From: an uncultured Pseudomonadales bacterium
GTDB taxonomy: Bacteria; Pseudomonadota; Gammaproteobacteria; Pseudomonadales; Azotimanducaceae
Length of the DNA: 63,327 nt
Assembly (NCBI GenBank): GCA_937921865.1
Contig: CAKZWF010000040.1
Coordinates: 1 to 63,327, forward strand
Reading direction: 5' to 3'
Shown here: positions 8,547 through 15,627 of the stretch, piece by piece
Numbering within the stretch: position 1 is the stretch's first letter
How the letters are laid out: each line of letters starts with the position of its first letter
Program-made: the position numbers and the translations under genes
The notes under the pieces: model-generated
The model's database searches: none
Told to the model about the DNA's origin: nothing
Seen by the model: the letters and a program-made list of their open reading frames with translations, nothing else

Positions 8547-9318
8547 TGACGGAGAGATAAAAACCAGGGAAGTGATAGCCTGGAAAGGTTTGCACCTGTT
8601 TCACTTTGACCAGTCATCCTGCTCGCAGAAAGTGCGTATTCTTCTGCGCGAACTGGGCATCGACTTCACTCCACACCCCATCAATCTGATGCGCGGCGAA
8701 CAGCGTTCTGACTGGTATCTTGGTATCAATGCGCGAGGCCAGGTACCTGCACTAGTTCATGACGGTACTGTCCATATTGAAAGCAATGACATCATTGAGT
8801 ATCTCGATCAGCAATTCGCGTCAACCGAAAGGTCTTTCCTGCCAGCCACCGACGCTGAACGCCACAGGATGCGCGAACTCATGGACCTCGAAGATCAACT
8901 CCACCAGGATCTTCGAATCGTCACCTTCACTTACCTTGCGCCCGACCTCGATAATCATGCACCGGCACCTGACGACAGCCTTGACTTCATTGGACGTTTT
9001 CACAGCGCATTCACGGAACTGGATGGTCTGCTCCAGACCCAACCCTATCTGCTCGGCGAACGGATGACCCTGGTGGACATTTCGTGGTTCATCACGCTGC
9101 ATCGCCTGAATATCGCCGGCTACCCTTTCCGTGATCACCCGAATCTGCAGGCATACTTCATGCGCATCGCCGGGCGGCCGACGTTTCGTCAGGAGGTGGC
9201 GGCCGGACCACTCCCGCTCCGCCTTGCCGGTTCTACCTACCGGCGCCTGAACCGATTGTTCCGAAACTCATTACCCCGTGACTACCAGCGCTGGCGCCGT
9301 GAACAGCCTGCTGCCTAA
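8536..9318 (+). CDS. Glutathione S-transferase family protein (maleylpyruvate/maleylacetoacetate isomerase-like)
   Basis: This 260-residue GST has an N-terminal thioredoxin-like domain at about residues 20-95 and an all-helical C-terminal domain at about 105-225. The active-site loop reads QSSCSQK (26-32), with Ser and Cys candidates as in zeta/beta-type GSTs. The cis-proline motif GQVPALV is at 68-74 and the glutathione gamma-Glu site ESND at 82-85. I chose the ATG at 8536 rather than the TTG at 8509, because it overlaps the FAH hydrolase stop in the usual coupled way. It is the last gene of the plus-strand operon. In aromatic pathways such GSTs isomerise the cis ring-fission product before the FAH enzyme cleaves it. 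That role is inferred from the gene pair. Confidence 0.9.
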   Translation: MQLDDGEIKTREVIAWKGLHLFHFDQSSCSQKVRILLRELGIDFTPHPINLMRGEQRSDWYLGINARGQVPALVHDGTVHIESNDIIEYLDQQFASTERSFLPATDAERHRMRELMDLEDQLHQDLRIVTFTYLAPDLDNHAPAPDDSLDFIGRFHSAFTELDGLLQTQPYLLGERMTLVDISWFITLHRLNIAGYPFRDHPNLQAYFMRIAGRPTFRQEVAAGPLPLRLAGSTYRRLNRLFRNSLPRDYQRWRREQPAA

Positions 9319-9325
9319 AGGCCTC

Positions 9326-9361
9326 TACCCTTTGCCTTTCTCCAATAAAAGGCGAAGGGTA
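9326..9361 (+). terminator. Stem-loop after the catabolic operon
   Basis: TACCCTTTGCCTTT (9326-9339) pairs with AAAGGCGAAGGGTA (9348-9361). That is fourteen positions with one T/G mismatch, which is a permitted G-U pair in RNA, around an eight-base loop. It begins seven bases after the GST stop. No run of T follows, so it may be a Rho-independent terminator of weak form or an mRNA-stabilising hairpin. Confidence 0.5.
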
Positions 9362-9383
9362 CGAACCAAGATATAGCTGATAG

Positions 9384-9506
9384 GCTGCGCATCGCGATCC
9401 AGGTCTCCGCACCCTGGGCGAACTACTCCAAGATCGAGAAGCGGCTGCGCATGAGATCGCGAAGTTACGCGCTCAATTAGAACGCGCAGCTGCAATCAAA
9501 TCTTAG
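9384..9506 (+). pseudogene. Orphan C-terminal peptide with helical, charged composition
   Basis: An open frame of 40 codons follows back-to-back stops (TGA TAG at 9378-9383) and ends at TAG 9504-9506. It encodes an Ala/Glu/Arg-rich, probably coiled helix (LGELLQDREAAAHEIAKLRA). No start codon suits it. It is in the same frame as the AlpA-like fragment immediately downstream, separated only by the TAG. It may be the remains of a phage or island regulatory protein. I do not recognise a family. Confidence 0.3.
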
Positions 9507-9722
9507 TCAAGAAAAGAGACCGCTACCTCCACACCAAATCACTTAGAAGCGCGAACGCTTATCAGGCTGAGTGATCTGAGTGAACGCCTAGGCGTATCTC
9601 GCTCAACGATCTATAGATGGATCTCAGAGGGCGGGTTTCCGCCACCCGTTCGCATCGGCGATCGCGCGGTACGCTGGCGCAGCGAAGACATACAGGAGTG
9701 GAATAACGCGCTTCCGCAATAA
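9507..9722 (+). pseudogene. AlpA-family helix-turn-helix regulator/excisionase fragment without a start codon
   Basis: Translating 9507-9722 gives 71 residues containing a clear AlpA/excisionase-like winged HTH. The core SDLSERLGVSRSTIYRWIS is the helix-turn-helix. It is followed by GGFPPPVRIGDRAVRW and SEDIQEWNNALPQ before TAA at 9720. Phage and island AlpA proteins have this layout and length (about 60-75 residues). No ATG, GTG or TTG occurs in frame between the upstream TAG (9504) and the conserved core, so it is probably broken, or it uses a very rare start. Its place between the catabolic operon and the tRNA-Asp 3' end suggests the remnant of an integrated element. Another possibility is programmed readthrough of the TAG, which I consider less likely. 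Confidence 0.6.
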
Positions 9723-9854
9723 GCAACGACCAGCAGCTAACCGGCAGTAACAAGGCGGTAGAAGCGAACGAGAGTATAAAAATGAAAAAACGTGGTCAAA
9801 ACGTGGTGGCGAGCACCAAATCGACTTTAACTTATTGATTTTAAAGTAGATAAA

Positions 9855-9931
9855 TGGCGGAGCGGACGGGATTCGAACCCGCGACCCCCGGCGTGACAGG
9901 CCGGTATTCTAACCAGCTGAACTACCGCTCC
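9855..9931 (-). tRNA. tRNA-Asp (anticodon GTC)
   Basis: The minus strand reads GGAGCGGTAGTTCAGCTGG at the 5' end. The anticodon loop is CTGTCAC (GTC), the T arm is GGGTTCGAATCCC, and the acceptor closes as CCGCTCC-G-CCA. The CCA is encoded. Length is 77 nt, with a complete cloverleaf by inspection. It is transcribed after tRNA-Val, 35 bases downstream of it. Its 3' end faces the AlpA-like fragment and the catabolic island. Confidence 0.97.
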
Positions 9932-9966
9932 GTTTTGACTTCAATCGCCAGACGGCGAAGGAATTC

Positions 9967-10042
9967 TGGTGGGTGTTGCAGGGGTCGAACCTGCGACCTA
10001 CGGCTTGTAAGGCCGTCGCTCTCCCAACTGAGCTAAACACCC
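9967..10042 (-). tRNA. tRNA-Val (anticodon TAC)
   Basis: The minus strand begins GGGTGTTTAGCTCAGTTGG. The anticodon stem-loop is ACGGCCTTACAAGCCGT (anticodon TAC), the T arm is CAGGTTCGACCCCTG, and the acceptor closes AACACCC-A-CCA with encoded CCA. Length is 76 nt. It forms a pair with tRNA-Asp, probably a single transcript. Confidence 0.97.
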
Positions 10043-10163
10043 TGGGGCAAATCAAGGGAGCGTATGTTAACGCCGGGTTTGTGGGTGTCAACGCCAATCA
10101 CCCCATCCCGGGTTTTATTCGCCACAGCGTGAGATAGGCCTGCGTCCCGGCTACCATAGCTGT

Positions 10164-10580
10164 ATGGAATTAATCTATATCAGCGTGCTGGCGGTGGCAC
10201 TGGTCGCCGTCTGCGTGACCATCCACTACGAGACCCTGCGCGGCCTGTCGAGCATCGCCCACCAGCCCGGGCGGCACCGCTGGCTGGTGCTGATCAGTAT
10301 GTATGGCGCGCTGACCGCGCATATTGTCGAAATCTGGGTATTCGCCGGGGGCTATTGGCTGGCAGAGCAGCTGGGGCTTGGCGCCATCGACACCATCAAG
10401 GATCCCTTCGACTACATCTACTACTCATCCATGGTCTACACCACGGTTGGCTTCGGCGACCTGATTCCTTCAGCCGGAATGCGCTTGCTGACCAGCGCCG
10501 AAGCCCTGGCCGGCCTGGCCCTGATCACCTGGTCGGCATCCTTCACTTATCTGCAGATGCAACGCATGTGGCGGGAATAA
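10164..10580 (+). CDS. Small ion-channel protein with potassium selectivity filter
   Basis: This is a 138-residue membrane protein. Hydrophobic segments lie at about residues 3-20, 41-63 and 108-130. Between the last two is a pore helix followed by the selectivity filter TTVGFGD (93-99), the hallmark of potassium channels. No RCK/TrkA-N domain is attached, so this is a minimal pore module (Ion_trans_2 type). The ATG at 10164 is the first start in frame. The gene's last codons, WRE-stop, form the first unit of a tandem repeat that continues downstream. It stands alone, divergent from the tRNAs and convergent with the cupin gene. Channel identity is well supported by the filter; gating and physiological role are unknown. 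Confidence 0.88.
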   Translation: MELIYISVLAVALVAVCVTIHYETLRGLSSIAHQPGRHRWLVLISMYGALTAHIVEIWVFAGGYWLAEQLGLGAIDTIKDPFDYIYYSSMVYTTVGFGDLIPSAGMRLLTSAEALAGLALITWSASFTYLQMQRMWRE

Positions 10581-10672
10581 AATGGCCTGTGGCGGGAATA
10601 AAATGGCCTGTGGCGGGAATAGGCGCCTGCGGCAGATATAAAGCGCCTGCGGCGGCCAAATTAGAGAGACCT
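10568..10672. repeat. Decaying tandem repeat at the 3' end of the channel gene
   Basis: Two exact 21-base units (GTGGCGGGAATAAAATGGCCT) lie at 10568-10588 and 10589-10609. Shorter, diverged units follow at 10610-10628, 10629-10648 and 10649-10672, each starting G(T/C)GGC and ending in CCT. The first unit includes the channel gene's final codons and stop, so the array duplicated a coding end. It fills the space up to the convergent cupin gene. Confidence 0.85.
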
Positions 10673-10683
10673 GCGGCGTAGCC

Positions 10684-11334
10684 CTAGTCCCTCTCATACA
10701 CCGGCCGCGTCTTCACAAACACCCGAGCCGCCTCTACCACCTTGGCCTGTTCCACCTCGCCAGCCGGCAGCCGCAGCCAGGACCACACCGGCAACCGCTC
10801 TCCTTCGTACTCCAGACATCCCTCAAGCACCAGCACCTCTTCAACTTCGCCTGCATCGCCGAAAGTCAGCACTTCCCCAGGACCGGCCACTATCTCCCGA
10901 ACCCGCTCAGTGCCGAATTCATGCAGAAGCCGCTCCTGGCGCCCGGCTGCAGGAATCGCTGTATCCAGAGACGCTGCAAACTGCGCCTGATCGTCAAGAT
11001 TAAACTGCCGCAATTTCACCCAGATCAGGCAGCCGGGTTCGCTGAAGGGCGCATGGCTGGTGCCGGCTGGATTGCGCACATAGGTACCCGCCGGATAGCG
11101 GGCATGCTCATCACCAAACTCACCCTCCAGGACCAGGAACTCTTCACCCAGCGCATGCTGATGGGTCGGAAACGTTGAGCCTTTGGCATAGCGGACGAAA
11201 CTGGTGGCAATCGCGACTTCATCCCCTACCCGATCGAGCATCACCCGGCTGACACCCGCCTGCGGCGAGTCCACCCATTGCCATTGTTCGGGGGTGAGTT
11301 GAGCTGCTTTGGTCAGATCCGCACGCACAGCCAT
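10684..11334 (-). CDS. Cupin-domain protein (ChrR-like)
   Basis: This 216-residue protein is made of two cupin barrels (about 25-110 and 130-205). The first has the metal-binding signature THQHALGEEF (H58, H60, E64) and a distal H94 in NPAGTSHAPFSEPG, as in ChrR-type cupins. It lacks the N-terminal zinc anti-sigma domain of true ChrR, and no ECF sigma factor gene lies beside it, so anti-sigma activity is unlikely. The second barrel lacks an obvious metal triad. Family members include acetylacetone-cleaving-like and ChrR-like cupins of unknown substrate. It is convergent with the channel gene across the tandem repeat. A function beyond a metal-binding cupin cannot be assigned. Confidence 0.85.
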   Translation of the reverse strand: MAVRADLTKAAQLTPEQWQWVDSPQAGVSRVMLDRVGDEVAIATSFVRYAKGSTFPTHQHALGEEFLVLEGEFGDEHARYPAGTYVRNPAGTSHAPFSEPGCLIWVKLRQFNLDDQAQFAASLDTAIPAAGRQERLLHEFGTERVREIVAGPGEVLTFGDAGEVEEVLVLEGCLEYEGERLPVWSWLRLPAGEVEQAKVVEAARVFVKTRPVYERD

Positions 11335-11510
11335 CAGTTTTGCTCCAGGTTCCAGTGAGACGGCTATTTGGCCTGACGGTGTGGGATAAGTTCAACCAGG
11401 TCCCGCCATGAAGTGGGTGCATGGCCCTTCATCCTGCGCGTCGGTTCAGCGGTAGCGAAGCTGAGCTGCCCGTAATAGGCTGTTCCAACAGCCACCGATG
11501 GACGACCTCA

Positions 11511-12692
11511 ATGCCGCATCCGCCCCGAACTGAATCGTCTACTGCCCGAACACTGGCCACCCTGATTCTGATGATTGCCATGATCTCCGGCTGCAGCGAC
11601 CCTCAACCGCCCGCACCAGGTTCACTGGAGCCTGTTGTTATACCGTCTGCCGAGGCAACGCTTGCGCAGCAAACCCAACCGCAAGCAGCTCAGCAGGAAG
11701 CAATGCCCATCGCCTGCGATGAGGTCAACGGCATCCGGCCCGCCTGCGGCTTCAAGAATCCCGAAGACCTGGCTGTGGTACCTGGCGGCGAGCTGCTGCT
11801 GGTCAGTGAGATGGGTACTTTCCTTGCTGATACGCCCAACACCCTGTCTCTGTTCAACATCGCCACCAACCAGCGGCAGACTATTGCAGTCAACTGGGAC
11901 GCGGATGGCACACCCTGGGGAGACCCGAATTGCACCGCCCCTGATCCCGATAAGTTCAGCCCGCACGGCATCGATCTGATGACCCGTGCTGACGGACGCC
12001 ATCAGCTGCTTGTGGTCAACCATGGCGACGAGCAGGTGGAATTTTTCGAGCTGATGAACCCTGGCGGCACCTGGCAACTGCACTGGAAGGGCTGTGCTAA
12101 ACCACCGGGTGATCCGTTTATCAACGATGTGGCGGGTCTCAATGACGGTGGCTTTTTCGCGACCCAGATGTGGAACAAAACTATGCCCTTTGATGAGGTG
12201 GTCGAGCGATTGAACGCCGGTGAGAAAATCGGCTGGGTATGGCAGTGGCAGGCTCATTCCGGCTTCACAAAACTGCCGAATTCTGACGAACTGATGCCTA
12301 ATGGCATTGCGGTCAACAAAGACAACAGCAAAATCTTTGTGAACATCTACATGGGCAACAAGACCATCAGAATAGACCGCGCCAGCACCGAAGTGGATGC
12401 GCAGTTCACGGTAAAAAATCCCGACAACATAATCGTCGACGGCGACGGCAGCCTCTGGGTGGCTTCTCACCTCAACGATCCGATCGAAGGCCGATGTCCG
12501 GACAACCATGCGGGGCCGTGCCTGTTGCCATTCGAGGTCATCAAAGCAGATCCAGACACGATGGAACCGCAGGTTGTCTTTGAGCACAGCGGTGAGCCGA
12601 TGGGTTATGTCACCGTTGCGCTGCCGCATCAAGGCCGGTTGTATATGGGCACTGCTTCCGGCGATCGGTTGGCCAGCACTGAAATCAGGTAG
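11511..12692 (+). CDS. Lipoprotein with SMP-30/NHL-type beta-propeller
   Basis: This predicted lipoprotein has 393 residues from the ATG at 11511. A hydrophobic segment (about 15-24) leads to a lipobox ISGC, with the lipidated cysteine at C28. A Pro/Gln-rich linker follows. The rest looks like a six-bladed propeller of the SMP-30/gluconolactonase/paraoxonase type. Recurrent strands are seen, such as NPEDLAVVPGGELLLVSEMG, SPHGIDL, ELMPNGIAVNKDNSKIFVN and NPDNIIVDGDGSLWVASH. An in-frame ATG at 11421 would add 30 residues before the signal, so I rejected it. The exchanger-like gene begins 26 bases downstream and is probably co-transcribed. A hydrolase such as a lactonase or arylesterase is possible, but no catalytic residues can be assigned. 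Confidence 0.82.
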   Translation: MPHPPRTESSTARTLATLILMIAMISGCSDPQPPAPGSLEPVVIPSAEATLAQQTQPQAAQQEAMPIACDEVNGIRPACGFKNPEDLAVVPGGELLLVSEMGTFLADTPNTLSLFNIATNQRQTIAVNWDADGTPWGDPNCTAPDPDKFSPHGIDLMTRADGRHQLLVVNHGDEQVEFFELMNPGGTWQLHWKGCAKPPGDPFINDVAGLNDGGFFATQMWNKTMPFDEVVERLNAGEKIGWVWQWQAHSGFTKLPNSDELMPNGIAVNKDNSKIFVNIYMGNKTIRIDRASTEVDAQFTVKNPDNIIVDGDGSLWVASHLNDPIEGRCPDNHAGPCLLPFEVIKADPDTMEPQVVFEHSGEPMGYVTVALPHQGRLYMGTASGDRLASTEIR

Positions 12693-12718
12693 CCAGCGAT
12701 CTAAGTCAACACCATCGG

Positions 12719-14071
12719 ATGACAACTCCAAAAATCGATCCGCCTGAATCAGCAGGGGCTGCCAGCGCAGGTCTGCCGGATGCTCCCGAGATTGCTGATG
12801 AAGCGCTGCGTGAAGCGGGTATCGACCCGGATCGTCTGTCGATCTCTTACCTGGGTGAGCCGGCCGCGGCCGCGGTCGCGCCGGCGCGCGCCATACCTTT
12901 GCCATGGGCCGCACGACTGGGGACAGGGTTTGTCCTGTGGATACTGCTGTATGTGCTCAAACAGACCGGGTTCGAGATTGCGGTCTGGGCACAGGCGGCA
13001 CTGGCGTTATTCATCGGCCTGGTCATTCTCCAGGGCGCCTGCGGTGCGTTAGTTACCGCCAGCGAAAGACTTGCCGCGCGGTTGGAATGGGATCACTACG
13101 TGGCCGGCACCGTGGCCGAGATATTATCCACACTGCCTGAGCTGGTGGTCATCGGCTTCCTGATTCCGGTCAGCCCGTTGACTGCATTTGTGATCGCCCT
13201 GGTCACCATCTACAACAACGCGCTGGTGTTCAGTATCTATTCTTATTTCCTGCCCAAAGATCAGTATGGCAGGTATCTGATGCCTCGACCCATAACCGGT
13301 GCCGGCACACAGCTGCTGGTCGCCGGAGCAGCAATCGGGCTGATCCTTGGTCTGGTGATGATGGCCATGTCATTCAGCGAACATCCGAAAAAGTCTTTCG
13401 CGCCAGCCGACCTGATCTCGCTTGGCGTACTCATGCTCACCATTTTTTGCGTCTACCTCTACAAACTGCTGCGGGAATACGCAAAAGAAGAAGTGCTGGT
13501 GAGTGATGCGCTCGAGCTGACGCAGGCGCAAATGGAAGAGCGTCGGGCGCTGGTTTACACGCGCGTGCACGAAAGCTCGTGGACGCTGATTGCTGGCTAT
13601 CTGCTGGTTGGCATTCTCGGCGCGATGCTGGGTGGTGAGCAGGTTGCGACATTCGCCAGCATTGCCATTCGAGATCTGCAGTTGAACGAGCTGGTGGCGG
13701 CTCTGGTGCTGGCAGGATTCGCCGGCATGAGTGAATACGTGATTCTGTGGCAGTCACATCGCAAAGGCGAACACGGCATTGCGCTGGCGAACAGCTTTGG
13801 CGGCATTACCCAGGTGATGTTCATGGTTCTGCCGTTCACGCTGATTGCAATTGGTAGTTATCAGGCGCTGATCAATCCCAACCATCCGGAACTGCCACTG
13901 CCGTTCTCGTTTAACAACATGCTGCTGCTGATGTGCCTGTTTCCAATGTTTTTTGTGCTCATCGAACTGCTTGAGGAGGATCACACGCTGGGACTGCTGG
14001 ACACCACCATCATGGTCACCATCTTCCTGCTGCTGATTGTCCTGCTCCTGAGCTATGGTGCCACGACCTAG
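12719..14071 (+). CDS. Cation/proton or Na+/Ca2+ exchanger-like membrane protein (CaCA-related)
   Basis: This is a 450-residue protein. A long polar N-terminal segment (1-60) is followed by about ten membrane segments. Two internally related acidic motifs resemble the alpha-repeats of the CaCA superfamily. The first, AGTVAEILSTLPELVVIG, is around 129-146. The second, AGMSEYVILWQSHRKGEHG with IALANSFGG, is around 338-365. A charged loop (about 255-285) separates the two halves, as in Na+/Ca2+ exchangers. The family assignment rests on these repeats. The transported ions are not known, and the motifs diverge from canonical ChaA or YrbG sequences. It follows the propeller lipoprotein by 26 bases. 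Its 3' end meets an array of 18-base repeats shared with the convergent gcvPB end. Confidence 0.75.
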   Translation: MTTPKIDPPESAGAASAGLPDAPEIADEALREAGIDPDRLSISYLGEPAAAAVAPARAIPLPWAARLGTGFVLWILLYVLKQTGFEIAVWAQAALALFIGLVILQGACGALVTASERLAARLEWDHYVAGTVAEILSTLPELVVIGFLIPVSPLTAFVIALVTIYNNALVFSIYSYFLPKDQYGRYLMPRPITGAGTQLLVAGAAIGLILGLVMMAMSFSEHPKKSFAPADLISLGVLMLTIFCVYLYKLLREYAKEEVLVSDALELTQAQMEERRALVYTRVHESSWTLIAGYLLVGILGAMLGGEQVATFASIAIRDLQLNELVAALVLAGFAGMSEYVILWQSHRKGEHGIALANSFGGITQVMFMVLPFTLIAIGSYQALINPNHPELPLPFSFNNMLLLMCLFPMFFVLIELLEEDHTLGLLDTTIMVTIFLLLIVLLLSYGATT

Positions 14072-14075
14072 TCAT

Positions 14076-14149
14076 GCTCTGAGAGCTTCAGCGGCTATGA
14101 GAGCTTCAGCGGCTCTGAGAGCCTCAGCTGCTCTCTGAAAGCTTCAGCT
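14076..14149. repeat. 18-base tandem repeat across the gcvPB 3' end
   Basis: Units GCTCTGAGAGCTTCAGCG (14076-14093), GCTATGAGAGCTTCAGCG (14094-14111), GCTCTGAGAGCCTCAGCT (14112-14129) and a 20-base variant (14130-14149) are adjacent. The last two lie inside the end of gcvPB, which stops at 14124, and so encode its terminal residues. The array separates two convergent genes. Confidence 0.85.
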
Positions 14150-15614
14150 GTCGCGCGGCGCGAACTTCATCGAGGCGTCCAACCACCGTGTTATGCGGGG
14201 CTGCGTGCAGCAACTCAGGGTTATTGCCGGCTTCCCGGGCAATGACCTCCATGACTTCGACAAAGTTATCCAGAGTCTGTTTGCTCTCAGTTTCTGTCGG
14301 TTCGATCATCAGAGCTTCCGGCACGATCAGCGGAAAGTAGGTAATTGGCGGATGGATGCCGAAATCCAGCAGCCGCTTGCTGATGTCGAGCGCGCGTACG
14401 TCGGAGCCTTCGATCCTGCCTTCCAGCACAAACTCATGCATGCAGGTCCGCTCGAAGGGTAGCGGCAGGACATCGCGCAACCTGCTGCGAAGATAGTTGG
14501 CGTTCAGCACCGCGTGCTCGGCGTTTGCCCGCAGACCTTCAGCGCCATGATGAAGAATGTACGCGTAGGCGCGGACAAAAACGCCGAAGCTGCCGAAGTA
14601 GGTGCTCATCCGGCCAATGGATCTGGCCGGCGAAAACAGCGCATAAGAGGTGCCATCGCCCTCGTCGCCCGCGACCCGCTGCACAACGGGCCCCGGCAGA
14701 TAGTCGGCCAGCGCCGCGCTGGCGCCTAGAGGGCCGGATCCGGGTCCACCACCGCCGTGGGGTGTGCCGAAGGTTTTGTGTAGATTGAAATGCATCAGAT
14801 CCACACCAAGCGCTCCCGGGCAGGCAATGCCGGTCAGCGCGTTCATGTTTGCGCCATCGCCGTAGACGAGCCCGCCACAGCCATGCACACACGCAATCAC
14901 CTCTTCGAGTTGCGCTTCGAAAAGGCCGAGCGTATTCGGGTTGGTCAGCATCAGCCCCGCGACAGAATCATCACAGGCGGCGCGCAGCGCGGCGAGGTCA
15001 ACGTTGCCGTGTTCATCAGACGGAATCTCTAACGCCTCGAACCCGGCCATAGTAGTAGACGCCGGATTGGTGCCGTGCGCGGAATCCGGAATCAGCACCT
15101 GGGTACGACCTGTTTCACCGCGATCGCGAAAATAGGCGCGCATCATCAGCAACGCCGTCAGCTCACCTTGCGCACCGGCGGTCGGTTGCAGCGAAACCGC
15201 CGCAAAACCGCCGATTTCCTGCAGCCATTGCTGCAGCTTGAACATCAGCTCAAGGTTACCCTGCACCGTGTGCTCGGGCTGCAGCGGGTGAGTGCCGGTG
15301 AAGCCTTCGAGCCGCGCGCTGGCTTCACAGATTTTCGGGTTGTATTTCATCGTGCACGAACCCAGCGGATAGAAGCCGGTATCGACACCAAAGTTCCGCT
15401 GCGAAAGACGCACAAAATGCCGGACAACATCCAGCTCGGATACCTCCGGCAGTCCGGATTCGTCGCGCAGCAATGCTTGCGGAAATTCGGTTTCAGGGAC
15501 GTCACACGGTGGCATCTCGCAGCCGCGCCGTCCTGGGATACTCAGCTCATAGATGGTGCGTTCGTCAACGGCTCCTGCGCGAGTGTTGCTGACGTCGTTG
15601 TTCTGATCGGACAT
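14124..15614 (-). CDS. gcvPB: Glycine dehydrogenase (decarboxylating) subunit 2
   Basis: This 496-residue beta half of the two-subunit P-protein of the glycine cleavage system decarboxylates glycine with PLP and passes aminomethyl to lipoyl-GcvH. The PLP lysine is K280 in HFNLHKTFGTPHGGGGPGSGP. Other conserved blocks are FYPLGSCTMKYNPK (81-94), LIPDSAHGTNPAS (174-186) and YGDGANMNAL (251-260). Length fits the family (about 480-510). It lies 13 bases after gcvPA in the same direction. gcvT, gcvH and lpd are not in the window and must be elsewhere. The last residues (KLSESS) are encoded by the tandem repeat at 14076-14149, so the C-terminus has drifted. Assignment is firm. Confidence 0.97.
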   Translation of the reverse strand: MSDQNNDVSNTRAGAVDERTIYELSIPGRRGCEMPPCDVPETEFPQALLRDESGLPEVSELDVVRHFVRLSQRNFGVDTGFYPLGSCTMKYNPKICEASARLEGFTGTHPLQPEHTVQGNLELMFKLQQWLQEIGGFAAVSLQPTAGAQGELTALLMMRAYFRDRGETGRTQVLIPDSAHGTNPASTTMAGFEALEIPSDEHGNVDLAALRAACDDSVAGLMLTNPNTLGLFEAQLEEVIACVHGCGGLVYGDGANMNALTGIACPGALGVDLMHFNLHKTFGTPHGGGGPGSGPLGASAALADYLPGPVVQRVAGDEGDGTSYALFSPARSIGRMSTYFGSFGVFVRAYAYILHHGAEGLRANAEHAVLNANYLRSRLRDVLPLPFERTCMHEFVLEGRIEGSDVRALDISKRLLDFGIHPPITYFPLIVPEALMIEPTETESKQTLDNFVEVMEVIAREAGNNPELLHAAPHNTVVGRLDEVRAARQLKLSESS

Positions 15615-15627
15615 TCCTCATCGCCCC

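Noticed and set aside
10164..10580. Full-length voltage-gated or RCK-regulated potassium channel
   Set aside because: Only 138 residues with one pore and no regulatory domain; a minimal pore protein is all the sequence supports.
11622..12914. Minus-strand open frame of 430 codons
   Set aside because: Antisense to the propeller lipoprotein and the start of the exchanger-like gene. No ribosome site or domain.
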